Origin: Desulfohalobiaceae bacterium
Lineage (GTDB): Bacteria; Desulfobacterota; Desulfovibrionia; Desulfovibrionales; Desulfothermaceae
Length of the DNA stretch: 34,880 nt
Reading direction: 5' to 3'
Assembly: GCA_021737615.1 (NCBI GenBank)
Contig: JAIPDR010000013.1
Span: 1-34,880 of the forward strand
Shown here: piece after piece, positions 16,171 to 24,282 of the stretch
How the letters are laid out: each line of letters opens with the position of its first letter
Position numbering within the stretch: position 1 is the first letter of the stretch
Translations under genes and position numbers: made by a program
The notes under the pieces: model-generated
What the model was told of the DNA's origin: nothing
Database searches by the model: none
Seen by the model: the letters and a program-made list of their open reading frames with translations, nothing else

Positions 16171-17562
16171 TTATTTCTGGCGGTTCTTCCTTGATTTTCT
16201 GCGCAGAGATTGTACCTTGCTCTTTTTCTTGGCGGATCTCTGCCATTGGGGCTTTTCTCCGCCGGCAGGAGGCTGTTCTTGGGCTGCAGGAGGTTCTGTG
16301 CTCTCTATCACGGTTTCAATAGCTTCGGGTTCCTGGATCCGTTGCCCGCTGGATTCCTCAAGCAATACCTGCCGCTGCATTTTGAGGACCTGCTTGAGAT
16401 CAACTTCCGGGATCTGGTTGGGGGTTAGAGCAGGCCGCGTTTCCAGAACATGAAGAATCTTCCGGCTGATATCTTCGGTATCATGAAAATCGCAAAAATA
16501 CAGGCCCTGCAGATGTTCGAATTCCCTGACCGGAGCCGTGTCCGCGGCCACAATCGGCAGGCCCAGAAATCCGGCTTCCAGAAAGGACCAGGACAAGACA
16601 AAGGGGTAGGTCAGATAGACATGGCAGGTGCTGATCTGGAGAGCGGCCAGGTAGGCCTGGTGACTCTGAAATCCTAAAAAATGCACCCGGTCTGCATCCA
16701 GCCGATCACCCAATTCATCCAGTAACGCCCTGCGCCAGGTTTGGCCGCTGGGATTTGTCCGACCGTAGCCTGAAGGAGTGTCCCCGGTATCCTTGCCCAT
16801 GATCAGAACATGGGCTTCGGGCCTGTTGTTCAAGACCTCGGGCAGGCTGCGCATGAACTGATGAAATCCCCGCACCGGTTCGAGATACCTGGCAGCAAAA
16901 GTAATGACACTATCCTTCCGGCTAAAGGTCAGATTTTTCTCCTGCAATTTGAGAGTCTGCTTGGGATTTGGTTTGAGCACCTCAGTGTGCAGTCCGTCAT
17001 GGATCACCTTGATCTTCTCGTCCACCCAATCCGGAAACCGGCTCTTCTGCCATTTGGTGGGCGAGATGACGGTATCGGCGTCATTCAAGGCCTGCAGGAG
17101 AACATTGTTCTTCAGCTTCAGACGCAGCTTCTCCTCAAAGTCCAAGGCCCCGAATTCCGGATCAAAGTCCACCTCCTGACCGGTGGTATTGTAAAACCAT
17201 TCTCCATAGACCACCAGACGGGTTTCCGGCCAGATTGTCTTCACATACATGGCCTCACCCCAACCGGGATGGACATAGACCACATCAGGGAAAAAACCCT
17301 TGTCCCGCATCTCCTTGCAGGTTTTGGCCACGCCTTCGGCCCGTAAAATCTTGGAATCCTGCTCCTGTAGGAGATACGGCAGACCGTGGACCGTCTTGCG
17401 ATCCAATTTGTAGGGCAGCACCTTGACCCCGGGCACCTCCGGAGCCTTATTCAGGGTCAGGGCCACCACCTGATGTCCGTCCTTGGCCAGGACAGGGGCC
17501 AGGTAGGCAAACTGTCCGGGAAAACTTTGATGAATGAATAAGATGTTTTTTTTCTCGCTCAT
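16171..17562 (-). CDS. GT4-family (GT-B fold) glycosyltransferase
   Basis: The 463-residue cytoplasmic enzyme starts with a Rossmann strand and loop typical of GT4 proteins (ILFIHQSFPGQFAYLAPVLA). The linker and C-terminal domain carry FAARYLEPVRGFHQFMRSLP, VLIMGKD, VHFLGFQSHQAYLAAL and the nucleotide-sugar region SWSFLEAGFLGLPIVAADT with the conserved Glu. It should transfer a sugar from an NDP-sugar to a growing glycan or a protein-linked sugar; the substrate is unknown. The last 35 or so residues are a lysine/arginine-rich tail (RSAKKKSKVQSLRRKSRKNR) that may bind membrane or another protein. Its ATG overlaps the stop codon of the upstream GT2 gene (TGATG), so the two are probably translationally coupled and act together. 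Confidence 0.9.
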   Translation of the reverse strand: MSEKKNILFIHQSFPGQFAYLAPVLAKDGHQVVALTLNKAPEVPGVKVLPYKLDRKTVHGLPYLLQEQDSKILRAEGVAKTCKEMRDKGFFPDVVYVHPGWGEAMYVKTIWPETRLVVYGEWFYNTTGQEVDFDPEFGALDFEEKLRLKLKNNVLLQALNDADTVISPTKWQKSRFPDWVDEKIKVIHDGLHTEVLKPNPKQTLKLQEKNLTFSRKDSVITFAARYLEPVRGFHQFMRSLPEVLNNRPEAHVLIMGKDTGDTPSGYGRTNPSGQTWRRALLDELGDRLDADRVHFLGFQSHQAYLAALQISTCHVYLTYPFVLSWSFLEAGFLGLPIVAADTAPVREFEHLQGLYFCDFHDTEDISRKILHVLETRPALTPNQIPEVDLKQVLKMQRQVLLEESSGQRIQEPEAIETVIESTEPPAAQEQPPAGGEKPQWQRSAKKKSKVQSLRRKSRKNRQK

Positions 17563-19946
17563 CAGCGTGCGCTCCTTTTTCCAGGGGGCAAGGCCAGCCC
17601 GTCAAAGACGCCCACCCAGGTACTCAGGCTGAAATTCGGATTGTAAAAAGGGTCATTGAGCAGGGTCTCGCCCCATTTTCCCCTCAACCTCTGCATCTCG
17701 CGCCTGGACTGGGCTTGCTTCACTGCTGTATCATCCTTGCCCCGGCTGGCTGATTCATAATGGTAAAACCTGGCCTGGGGAGTCCACACAACCCCCTTGC
17801 CCTGTTGGGCCAGTTTCAAACAATAATCGACATCATTGAAGGTTACAGGAAAATTGACGGCATCCAGGCCGCCGCATTCGAGATAATCATCGCGTCTGGT
17901 GAGCAGGCAGGCAGCGGTCACCGCGCTCCAGCGGCCGGATACGCAGTTTCGGTACATGTAACCCGGCTCTTCAGCCAACCAGTCATTGCCCACGTGGGCG
18001 GCCAACTGGTGCACTCCGGTGACCACCCCGCCATGCTGAACCAGATTGTTCGGCCAGAGCAGCTTGGCCCCGACCGCCCCAACCCCATCCCTGAGCAGCA
18101 AAGCCAGCATTTCCTCCAACCAGTGCGGCGTGATCAGCTGGAGATCGTTGTTCAGCAGACACACAATCTCCCCTCGGGCCTTGTCCACGGCCAGATTGTT
18201 TATGGCCGCGTAATTGAACGGCTGGGGATAAGGCAGAACGCGGACATCTCTTTGCTTCAACTCTTCAAAATAGGCCAGACTTTCGGGCTCAGAGGAGGCA
18301 TTGTCAACAATGAGCAGCTCATAGGGACGGTAGGTGGTCAACTCCAGGAGGCTTTCCACACAGGGCTCTAAAAGATCAAGGCGGTCCCTGGTGGGGATGA
18401 TCAGACTGACCAGGGGCTTACGGCGCAGGGGCCTGTGAATTCGCAAGATCTCCGGTTGGTCTGCATTTGTTTGGGCCTGCAGACCGGGTTCGAAACGATC
18501 AAACCAGTCTTGCACCGCCTGTCTGCGGCCTGACATCAGGACAGACCACCACTGATTTCCCGAGGCTTCCCGCTTGTACAGGGGCAGGGGCAGGTGTTTG
18601 ATTCCACCCGGAGATCCGGCCGCCGTCTGGATAAGGTTGAACCGGAACTCCTGATACAGCAAAGAATCCAGTGTCTGCCCGGATTCCCGGTTGAACACCT
18701 CCTTAAAAAAATGCTCGGCCCGCTGCCCGAATTCAGGCAGCAGCCCTGACGACCAGAGCAGAGGTCCATCCAGATAATCATGGCCCAAAAAGAAGTCCGG
18801 ATCCCAGGCCGGTTTAAAGCGGACTTCAAGACGGCCCCCTTCCGACTGCAGCACACCGTCGGCATAGACCAGCCCGGCATTTGTCTCCCGAGCCGCCTGC
18901 AGCAGATGGGCCAGAGCCAGTTTCTCCAGAGAACATCCAGGCTCGGCCAGGACAAGATACTCGCAGTGGCTTGACAATAAGCGGAAAAGCTCTGCCGGAT
19001 TCTTGTCCGGACCTGAAAGGACCTCTTTCCCTTGAATCAGGCCGGAATCCGGGCACCAGATCATCGGTTGAACCTGCTTCTGCTTCTGCAGACTCACGCG
19101 GCTCTGCTCGAGACCTGGTCCCGGCAGCAGGATGACGCCCACCCGCTCCTGTCTGTGTCGAGGCGGCGAGGGAAGCGGAAAGGCCTGGCGCCACTGTTCG
19201 TACATATCAAGACCGGCTGATTTGGGAAACCAGTTCTCGTAACGGTTCAAGAGGGATTCCAGGAGCTTGACCTGCTCCGGGCCTGGTTTGCGCAACTGCC
19301 TCAGCCAGGCTGAAGGCCCTTGCGGGACAGTCAGGATCTCGCAAGGACTTCCCGGGATATGACGCCCTTGTTTATCCACAAGCTCTATCATCCGCGAAAT
19401 CCCGTCAGCCAGGGAAAAAGGCAGGGTCATGCTGAAGCCGTGGCCATTGGCCTCAGGAGGATCGAACCGGCGCATATCGGCCTTGGATCTGGCAATCTCC
19501 TTCCCCTCCAGAACGCAGCGCGCCTCCAAAACCGCATTGTCATCATCGGGGTCACGCAGCCAGCCGCTGAGACGCAGCCCGCCGTCAGAATAGACCCGGC
19601 CCATGGCCTTATTCAGGTCGGGCAGACCGTCTAACAACAGCGCCCGGCCCACCTGTTCCCGGCTGTTGGCCACGTGCAGGCTGATCCGGGCTCCAGAGGT
19701 GAACACCGCTTCAGGCAAACGCAGCCAAAACCCATAACAACTATCTCCTAGACCCTCTTTTTGGGCCTGCACGTGCAAATGCTCGGCCCGGCAGACGCCC
19801 AGGGGGATGTTGTCCACTCGAATCTCCAACCAGAGATGTTCTTCAGGGGCGCTTTTCCGACAGGCCCAGCCGGTAAGATAGGCCCCCTGCAGACCATCGA
19901 GACCGCCTCTGAGATCTGGAGTATGCGGATTCCGGTTCTGCTCCAT
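17562..19946 (-). CDS. Glycosyltransferase with two beta-domains and tandem GT2 units
   Basis: I take the ATG at 19946 (794 residues). The frame stays open to a GTG at 20009, but those extra 21 codons lie largely in heptamer repeat sequence. Numbered from the ATG, residues 15-205 hold two similar beta-sandwich-like units, each with a GWA/GWL strand (YLTGWAC and RLSGWLRDPDDD). Residues about 265-485 resemble a degenerate GT2 unit (LVYADGVLQ, RFKPAWDPDFFLGHDYL). Residues about 510-760 are an intact GT2 domain with SLIIPTRDR, LLIVDNASSEP, the metal-binding LLNNDLQL and FPVTFNDVDYCLKL. Tandem GT2 pairs with a degraded first unit are common in O-antigen and rhamnan-type enzymes. The ORF ends with a TGATG overlap into the GT4 gene. 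Confidence 0.88.
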   Translation of the reverse strand: MEQNRNPHTPDLRGGLDGLQGAYLTGWACRKSAPEEHLWLEIRVDNIPLGVCRAEHLHVQAQKEGLGDSCYGFWLRLPEAVFTSGARISLHVANSREQVGRALLLDGLPDLNKAMGRVYSDGGLRLSGWLRDPDDDNAVLEARCVLEGKEIARSKADMRRFDPPEANGHGFSMTLPFSLADGISRMIELVDKQGRHIPGSPCEILTVPQGPSAWLRQLRKPGPEQVKLLESLLNRYENWFPKSAGLDMYEQWRQAFPLPSPPRHRQERVGVILLPGPGLEQSRVSLQKQKQVQPMIWCPDSGLIQGKEVLSGPDKNPAELFRLLSSHCEYLVLAEPGCSLEKLALAHLLQAARETNAGLVYADGVLQSEGGRLEVRFKPAWDPDFFLGHDYLDGPLLWSSGLLPEFGQRAEHFFKEVFNRESGQTLDSLLYQEFRFNLIQTAAGSPGGIKHLPLPLYKREASGNQWWSVLMSGRRQAVQDWFDRFEPGLQAQTNADQPEILRIHRPLRRKPLVSLIIPTRDRLDLLEPCVESLLELTTYRPYELLIVDNASSEPESLAYFEELKQRDVRVLPYPQPFNYAAINNLAVDKARGEIVCLLNNDLQLITPHWLEEMLALLLRDGVGAVGAKLLWPNNLVQHGGVVTGVHQLAAHVGNDWLAEEPGYMYRNCVSGRWSAVTAACLLTRRDDYLECGGLDAVNFPVTFNDVDYCLKLAQQGKGVVWTPQARFYHYESASRGKDDTAVKQAQSRREMQRLRGKWGETLLNDPFYNPNFSLSTWVGVFDGLALPPGKRSAR

Positions 19947-19982
19947 AAAGATAATGAATGTTTTTGATGCACTAGGGTTGAA

Positions 19983-20022
19983 GTGGTTCACGGTTAACAA
20001 GAAGTTCACAGTTCACAGTTAA
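19983..20022. repeat. GTTCACG heptamers upstream of the GT2 gene
   Basis: GGTTCACGGTTAACAAGAAG and then AGTTCACAGTTCACAGTTAA heptamers lie just upstream of the 19946 start. The repeat provides an open frame that can extend the gene's apparent N-terminus, which is why the upstream GTG is disfavoured. Confidence 0.7.
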
Positions 20023-20055
20023 GTCAATGAAAGACATAAGAATAAAGAATTTATT

Positions 20056-20311
20056 AACCGCCCGCTCGCGGACTCGCTCAAGGCGCCAAGGACGCTAAGG
20101 GAAGAAATCCCAAAGCGGGGTTTGGCTCATGTCTCTCGCTCAAAGCAGCGAGAGCCAATGAGCCATACCGCTTTGAAAAAACTGCCATCCCTTCGGGATA
20201 ATAAGCGCTGCCGAAGGCTGGAAGCCTTTTGACCTGCTGAAGCACCAAGCAGGGCAAAAATACTTTTTTCCTTATCTTTCTTCACTTGGCGTACTTGGCG
20301 ACTTGGCGGTT
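20056..20311. repeat. Fold-back element 8 (forward)
   Basis: Left arm AACCGCCCGCTCGCGGACTC, M1 with CTCTCGCTCAAAGCAGCGAG, then CCATCCCTTCGGGATAATAA, GCTGCCGAAGGCTGGAAGCC and CCTGCTGAAGCACCAAGCAGG, ending with the short right arm TACTTGGCGACTTGGCGGTT. Over roughly 200 bases it is the reverse complement of element 7 with very few differences. It fills the gap 20010-20430 together with adjoining small repeats. Confidence 0.85.
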
Positions 20312-20332
20312 AGTTATTCTGTTTTTCTTTTC

Positions 20333-20389
20333 TTAACCGTGAACTGTGAACCTCTTCAAGCTATAAGCCATCTGTGTCAATCTGTGGGC
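20333..20389. repeat. GTGAACC heptamers and CTGTGTCAATCTGTGG unit
   Basis: Heptamers (20333-20359) followed by CTGTGTCAATCTGTGG (20369-20389) lie just beyond the stop codon of the minus-strand TPR/GT2 gene. They repeat the composite seen at 325-448 and 16100-16163. Confidence 0.7.
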
Positions 20390-20430
20390 AGTATCTTATT
20401 CTTTTTTTTCCCGTAGCTCAGCTTGACCCC

Positions 20431-22842
20431 TCACCAGGCATAGACCTCCATTCCCCGGGCCCGGGCCCAGGACCACCACTGGGGAAAATAGGCAGGATCA
20501 GGATCCAGGACCAGGAGCTCCCGTACACCGGTTGTCTGCCATATTTCAGGCAAATCAGCAAGGGTCAAGGGAGCGTCCTGCACTCCCGGCGGCGGAAAAA
20601 AGGGATGCCAGGCGTCTCCTCCCAAGGCCCAGAGGCGTATGTTTCGGCTCATGCATTCCCGAGCCAGGCTAACCAGTCTTTGGTAATGTTGCGGCTCATT
20701 GAGCCCGCAGGCCAAGAGGGTATGACCCTTTTGATGCTTTTTGAATAAAAATTGAGGCAACTGCGAGATCCCTGGGCTGAAATCGCCGGGGACGCAGCTG
20801 ACCCCCGGGTGCCCTTTTCCCAGCCAATCAGCCAGCTCTCTGTGCAAACAGGTGATCGACGCATATCCTGCCAGGCTCTCCAGGGCAGCCTCTTGACCGC
20901 CTTGCCGGGCTGTCTTTTCCGACTTGGGCAAGGCGGTCAGATAGAGATGCACCTCATCAGGCAGGGACTGGACAAGCGCCTGCGCCCCCGGTCCAGGGCC
21001 GAGAGCATTGATCCTCTGCGGGGCCAATTGCCGAATGACGCTTTGAAATGTTGCCAGGTCCCGGGGCAATGTCAAATGGATATCGGCCATGGGTAAGTCA
21101 AAGGCCTGCACCTGGATGGTGAGCTGGATCCGCCTGCCTCTGGGACTTGCCAGAACACAAGCCCAGGAGTCGTTCCCCGCTTTGAGGCGGTCTTGAGTCT
21201 CCTGCCACAGAGGCTGCTGCCTATGGGATGTATCCAACACCCACAGCGGGCCAGAGAGCTCATGCAACAGCTGGAAGCTGATCTGCTCCCTGATTTTTTT
21301 AAGGGGATCTTGCTGAAGAAAGGCGCGATACTGTGAACGGTAATCCGGATACAGGGCATAAAGGACTTGATTGTTCTGCAAGGCCAAGCGCCTTTTCTCC
21401 CGGCCAAAAGAACGCCCCCCCAGATGCCCGACAAAGACGTCAGGCGCACATCGGTTTTGAAAGCAATGGGTCCGGGCCCGCAGGCAAAAATCCACCTCTT
21501 CCCCGTAGCCTCGATGGATTCGGGTACTGTCCAGACCGCCGATGCGCTCCAAGAGACTGGAGCGAATGTACATGCAAAAACCGACACCAACCGGCAACTC
21601 CGGAACTTTGTCCTCGTCTTGAAGACCCAACGACTGCGCAGCCAGGTCAATCCGCCTGATCTGCTCCAGGGTGGAGATCTCGCCCGGGGTCAGCGGATGG
21701 GGATAGGACACCAGCTCTCCATAGTTGCTCAAGGGGGTCACGGTCCCCACGTTGTCCGAACTCAGGGCATGCCGGCGCATACGGTCCAGCCAGCTGCCCT
21801 GAACCAGGGCGTCGGAATTGAGCAGGACGGCATCTGTGCCCGCTGACTGAGCCAGGGCCCGGTTGACCGAATTCACAAAACCCATGTTCCATTGATTGAT
21901 GAGCAGGGTGATCCGCTCCCGAGCAGCCAACTCCTTGAGCGAAGCCAGCAGGCTTTCCTCAGGCCCGTCATCCCAGACAGTCATGATCTGAAAGCGCGTT
22001 GCACACAAGGATCTGGATGCTTCCAGGGCTTGCAGGCAGTCCAGCGTGGCCTGTCGATCGTCATAGACCGGAACAATTACTGTCACCTCGGGCCTTGAGG
22101 GGGAAGATTTTTTTTTGCGGGGAGATTTTTTTGACTTCTGTCGTTTGCTCTGCTTGCGTGCGCTTTGGCAGTACCGGGCCACAAGAGCTGGAGGTTCGCA
22201 GTACACGGGACTCCCGGGAAGATGCATGCCGTCGGCATCCAGGATATGCAGAATGAGAACCTCGCTTAAATCCAGGGGGATGGTCAATCGAAAGAGCTGA
22301 TTGTCTGCGCCTCGGGTGATGGGCCGCAGCCGCATCTGCACCCGGTCGGGACCAAAAGTACGCAGTGTAGGCCTCTGTCCGGGTTCGAGCTTGATCCACC
22401 CCTGAACCGCATGCTTGTAAACGCCCACTGCTCCGCGCAGATCCAGGTCCAATTCAGCAGCCAGGCGCAGGACCCCGGGAACCGGTGGGCTCGTGTACTG
22501 CTTTTCGACGCCCCTTAACCAGGACAGGGCCAAATCGCGCCTGTCGGCTGCCAGAGCTGTTCTGATGGCTTGAGGCAGCCAGGACGTGTCCAATGGATCT
22601 TGTTCTATGGCCCTCTCCCAATACCACAGCGAAAGCTCGGAATCGTGACCCTGGGACAGAAGGTGCGCGCACAAGGCATATCCCTGAGCCCGGTCGGGAT
22701 ATGCCTTCACGATGGACAGGCCCAGCGACAGAGCGTCCTCGGTCTTGCCGGCCTGAATGAGGGTTATTGCTCTGGTTACCTGGTCATCCAGATTTCCAAA
22801 AGAGGCCTGAGGAAGATGCTGCTGCAATGAATTTAGGCTCAA
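20431..22842 (-). CDS. TPR + GT2 glycosyltransferase with unassigned C-terminus
   Basis: 803 residues. Residues 20-115 are TPR-like helices (AGKTEDALSLGLSIVKAYPD). Residues about 160-225 form a beta-rich segment. A very basic linker follows (about 228-250, KQSKRQKSKKSPRKKKSS). Residues 251-500 are a GT2 domain: VTVIVPVYDDR, VWDDGPEE, metal-binding LLNSDALV and the acceptor motif RGYGEEVDFCLRA. Residues 520-803 resemble no domain I can name, although LLACGLNEPQHYQRLVSLA and IRLWALGG suggest a Rossmann-like or GT-B-like fold. The apparent start is a TTG at 22842 with no good ribosome site; no ATG lies nearby. The start is only 18 bases beyond the terminator of the DUF4214 gene, so transcription probably depends partly on read-through from it. 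Confidence 0.85.
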   Translation of the reverse strand: MSLNSLQQHLPQASFGNLDDQVTRAITLIQAGKTEDALSLGLSIVKAYPDRAQGYALCAHLLSQGHDSELSLWYWERAIEQDPLDTSWLPQAIRTALAADRRDLALSWLRGVEKQYTSPPVPGVLRLAAELDLDLRGAVGVYKHAVQGWIKLEPGQRPTLRTFGPDRVQMRLRPITRGADNQLFRLTIPLDLSEVLILHILDADGMHLPGSPVYCEPPALVARYCQSARKQSKRQKSKKSPRKKKSSPSRPEVTVIVPVYDDRQATLDCLQALEASRSLCATRFQIMTVWDDGPEESLLASLKELAARERITLLINQWNMGFVNSVNRALAQSAGTDAVLLNSDALVQGSWLDRMRRHALSSDNVGTVTPLSNYGELVSYPHPLTPGEISTLEQIRRIDLAAQSLGLQDEDKVPELPVGVGFCMYIRSSLLERIGGLDSTRIHRGYGEEVDFCLRARTHCFQNRCAPDVFVGHLGGRSFGREKRRLALQNNQVLYALYPDYRSQYRAFLQQDPLKKIREQISFQLLHELSGPLWVLDTSHRQQPLWQETQDRLKAGNDSWACVLASPRGRRIQLTIQVQAFDLPMADIHLTLPRDLATFQSVIRQLAPQRINALGPGPGAQALVQSLPDEVHLYLTALPKSEKTARQGGQEAALESLAGYASITCLHRELADWLGKGHPGVSCVPGDFSPGISQLPQFLFKKHQKGHTLLACGLNEPQHYQRLVSLARECMSRNIRLWALGGDAWHPFFPPPGVQDAPLTLADLPEIWQTTGVRELLVLDPDPAYFPQWWSWARARGMEVYAW

Positions 22843-22860
22843 TCAGGATTTGTTTTTGCT

Positions 22861-22892
22861 AAAAAAAACAGGGGCCGTCTGCCGGCCCCTGT
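22861..22892 (-). terminator. Rho-independent terminator of the DUF4214 gene
   Basis: Read on the minus strand, a perfect 10-bp stem ACAGGGGCCG/CGGCCCCTGT with a 5-base loop (22868-22892) is followed by a run of T (complement of 22861-22867). It starts 27 bases after the DUF4214 stop codon and is the clearest intrinsic terminator in the window. Confidence 0.88.
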
Positions 22893-22918
22893 CTGTTTTG
22901 GATGTTTCTTACTAAAGG

Positions 22919-23920
22919 CTACGAAGCATCGTCATCATCGTCGAACGTGGGAACGATGTACTTGGAGCCTTCCAGACCCATGGCCTTTTCCGCCTCGTCG
23001 GAGTAGGCAAAGGCGTAGACAACATGCACCTTGGCATTGTCATCTTCACCGTCCCAGCCAGCGATCATCTCTTCCGGATTCTCCAGGACATCGGTCCAGT
23101 AGTTCAGGCCTTCTTCGTCAGGTGCACGATCATTCATGCCCAGATAGAGTTGCGTCACGAACTCTTCATTATCCAGTTCGCCGTATTTCTCGGTAAACTC
23201 CTCGGAATTCATGAAGGCGTGAGTCACATCCCACATGTCATGTGTGTCGTCGTCAAAGGATTCGCTTTCCAGGGTGTCAAACCAGTACTTCAGTCCTTCC
23301 TGGTCAGCTTCACGATCAAAGAGGACCTGATACATCCGGCCCACGATGGCCTGGTCTTCATCTTCGGCCACGACGCTCAAGGCATCACCGAACTGGATGG
23401 TCTCCATGTTCTCCACTGTGTAGCTGGAGCCGGTGATGACCAGGTTGCCGTCTTCGTCCACGGCAAATTCGACATCACCACGGTTTTCACCCAGGTTGAG
23501 ATCGTCGAATCCACCTCCGGCATCGACGGTCACGGCCACATCAGAGGAAACATCGAAGGAATCGGTCCCAGCTCCGGTTTCTACGGTCACCTCGCCCTGG
23601 CCGTCGAAATTCAGATCCTGGCCATCATCACTCTGGGCGATGAAGGCCCGTCCTCCATCTTGAGAGGCAGTAAACGTGCCACTGGCCTGACCCTGAAAGA
23701 TGACCACTGAGCCACCGGGGTCAGCGGTCAGCGTTGTCCCCGAGGGGACAATGACCACGTCCACATCCGCTCCTGGAGGATCATCAGGATCAAAGTTGGA
23801 GACAACCACATTGTCCTGTTCCGCAAAGAGCGAACTCACGCTTGCTTTGGTTGCAGCCGACATGTTTGAATTACCAATATTGGTATCAAACTCACCCTTC
23901 GCCAAGTCATACTGCGCCAT
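22919..23920 (-). CDS. Acidic DUF4214 protein, likely type I secretion cargo and surface protein
   Basis: 333 residues, strongly acidic, with no cysteine and no Sec signal. Residues 35-180 are rich in G, D, T, S and V with a beta-roll-like pattern (GAGTDSFDVSSD, DAGGGFDDLNLGENRGD) and the segment YTVENMETIQFGDAL that often precedes the C-terminal part of type I substrates. Two DUF4214 units follow (MYQVLFDREADQEGLKYW at 196-213; LYLGMNDRAPDEEGLNYW at 258-275). DUF4214 is known from secreted and cell-surface proteins. The C-terminus ends in aspartates (PTFDDDDDAS), compatible with an uncleaved C-terminal export signal. A strong GGAGG ribosome site, a good promoter and a terminator suggest high expression. 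Export by the nearby PrtD/HlyD genes and glycosylation by the neighbours are inferences. Confidence 0.88.
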   Translation of the reverse strand: MAQYDLAKGEFDTNIGNSNMSAATKASVSSLFAEQDNVVVSNFDPDDPPGADVDVVIVPSGTTLTADPGGSVVIFQGQASGTFTASQDGGRAFIAQSDDGQDLNFDGQGEVTVETGAGTDSFDVSSDVAVTVDAGGGFDDLNLGENRGDVEFAVDEDGNLVITGSSYTVENMETIQFGDALSVVAEDEDQAIVGRMYQVLFDREADQEGLKYWFDTLESESFDDDTHDMWDVTHAFMNSEEFTEKYGELDNEEFVTQLYLGMNDRAPDEEGLNYWTDVLENPEEMIAGWDGEDDNAKVHVVYAFAYSDEAEKAMGLEGSKYIVPTFDDDDDAS

Positions 23921-23964
23921 AGACCTCCCTCCCTTGCCTCCAACAGAGACTTTTCAAATTAATT

Positions 23965-23980
23965 CAATAACTTATTATTG
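23965..23980. promoter_or_regulatory. Short palindrome, possible operator
   Basis: CAATAA-CTTA-TTATTG is an inverted repeat of six-base arms in the leader of the DUF4214 gene, about 45 bases before its start. It could be a regulator site or a small leader stem; nothing in the sequence names a regulator. Confidence 0.3.
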
Positions 23981-24023
23981 ACAACCCAAATAAAGGACCA
24001 AATTATGCATCAGTCCCATATGA

Positions 24024-24053
24024 TGATTAGCAAATACATCTCTTACATGTCAA
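24024..24053 (-). promoter_or_regulatory. Predicted promoter of the DUF4214 gene
   Basis: On the minus strand, a perfect -35 TTGACA (complement of 24048-24053) is followed by a -10-like TAATCA or CTAATC (complement of 24024-24030) at a 17-18 base spacing. This leaves a leader of about 100 bases. The surrounding gap 23921-24282 is AT-rich and holds promoters for both divergent genes. Confidence 0.5.
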
Positions 24054-24183
24054 GGGGTATATAGCACTTTTTTATTATTTTATCCGGAGATGGCCTGAAT
24101 GCTGAACATGGTGAAAGTTTAGAAAAAATGACAGCCGCATGCAAATACAGAGCTCTTTGCCGTTTTCGATATTTGTCCACTTT

Positions 24184-24212
24184 TTGAAGTAATTAAATAT
24201 ATATTCTATTAT
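24184..24212 (+). promoter_or_regulatory. Predicted promoter of the SapC-family gene
   Basis: TTGAAG (24184-24189), a 17-base very AT-rich spacer, then TATTAT (24207-24212) match a sigma70-type promoter about 70 bases upstream of the SapC start. Confidence 0.45.
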
Positions 24213-24282
24213 TTTAGCTTATTAATTTTGAGCATCAAAACGCTGATACGAAGTCTGCAATTAAGAGCATCAGGGGGCCGGG

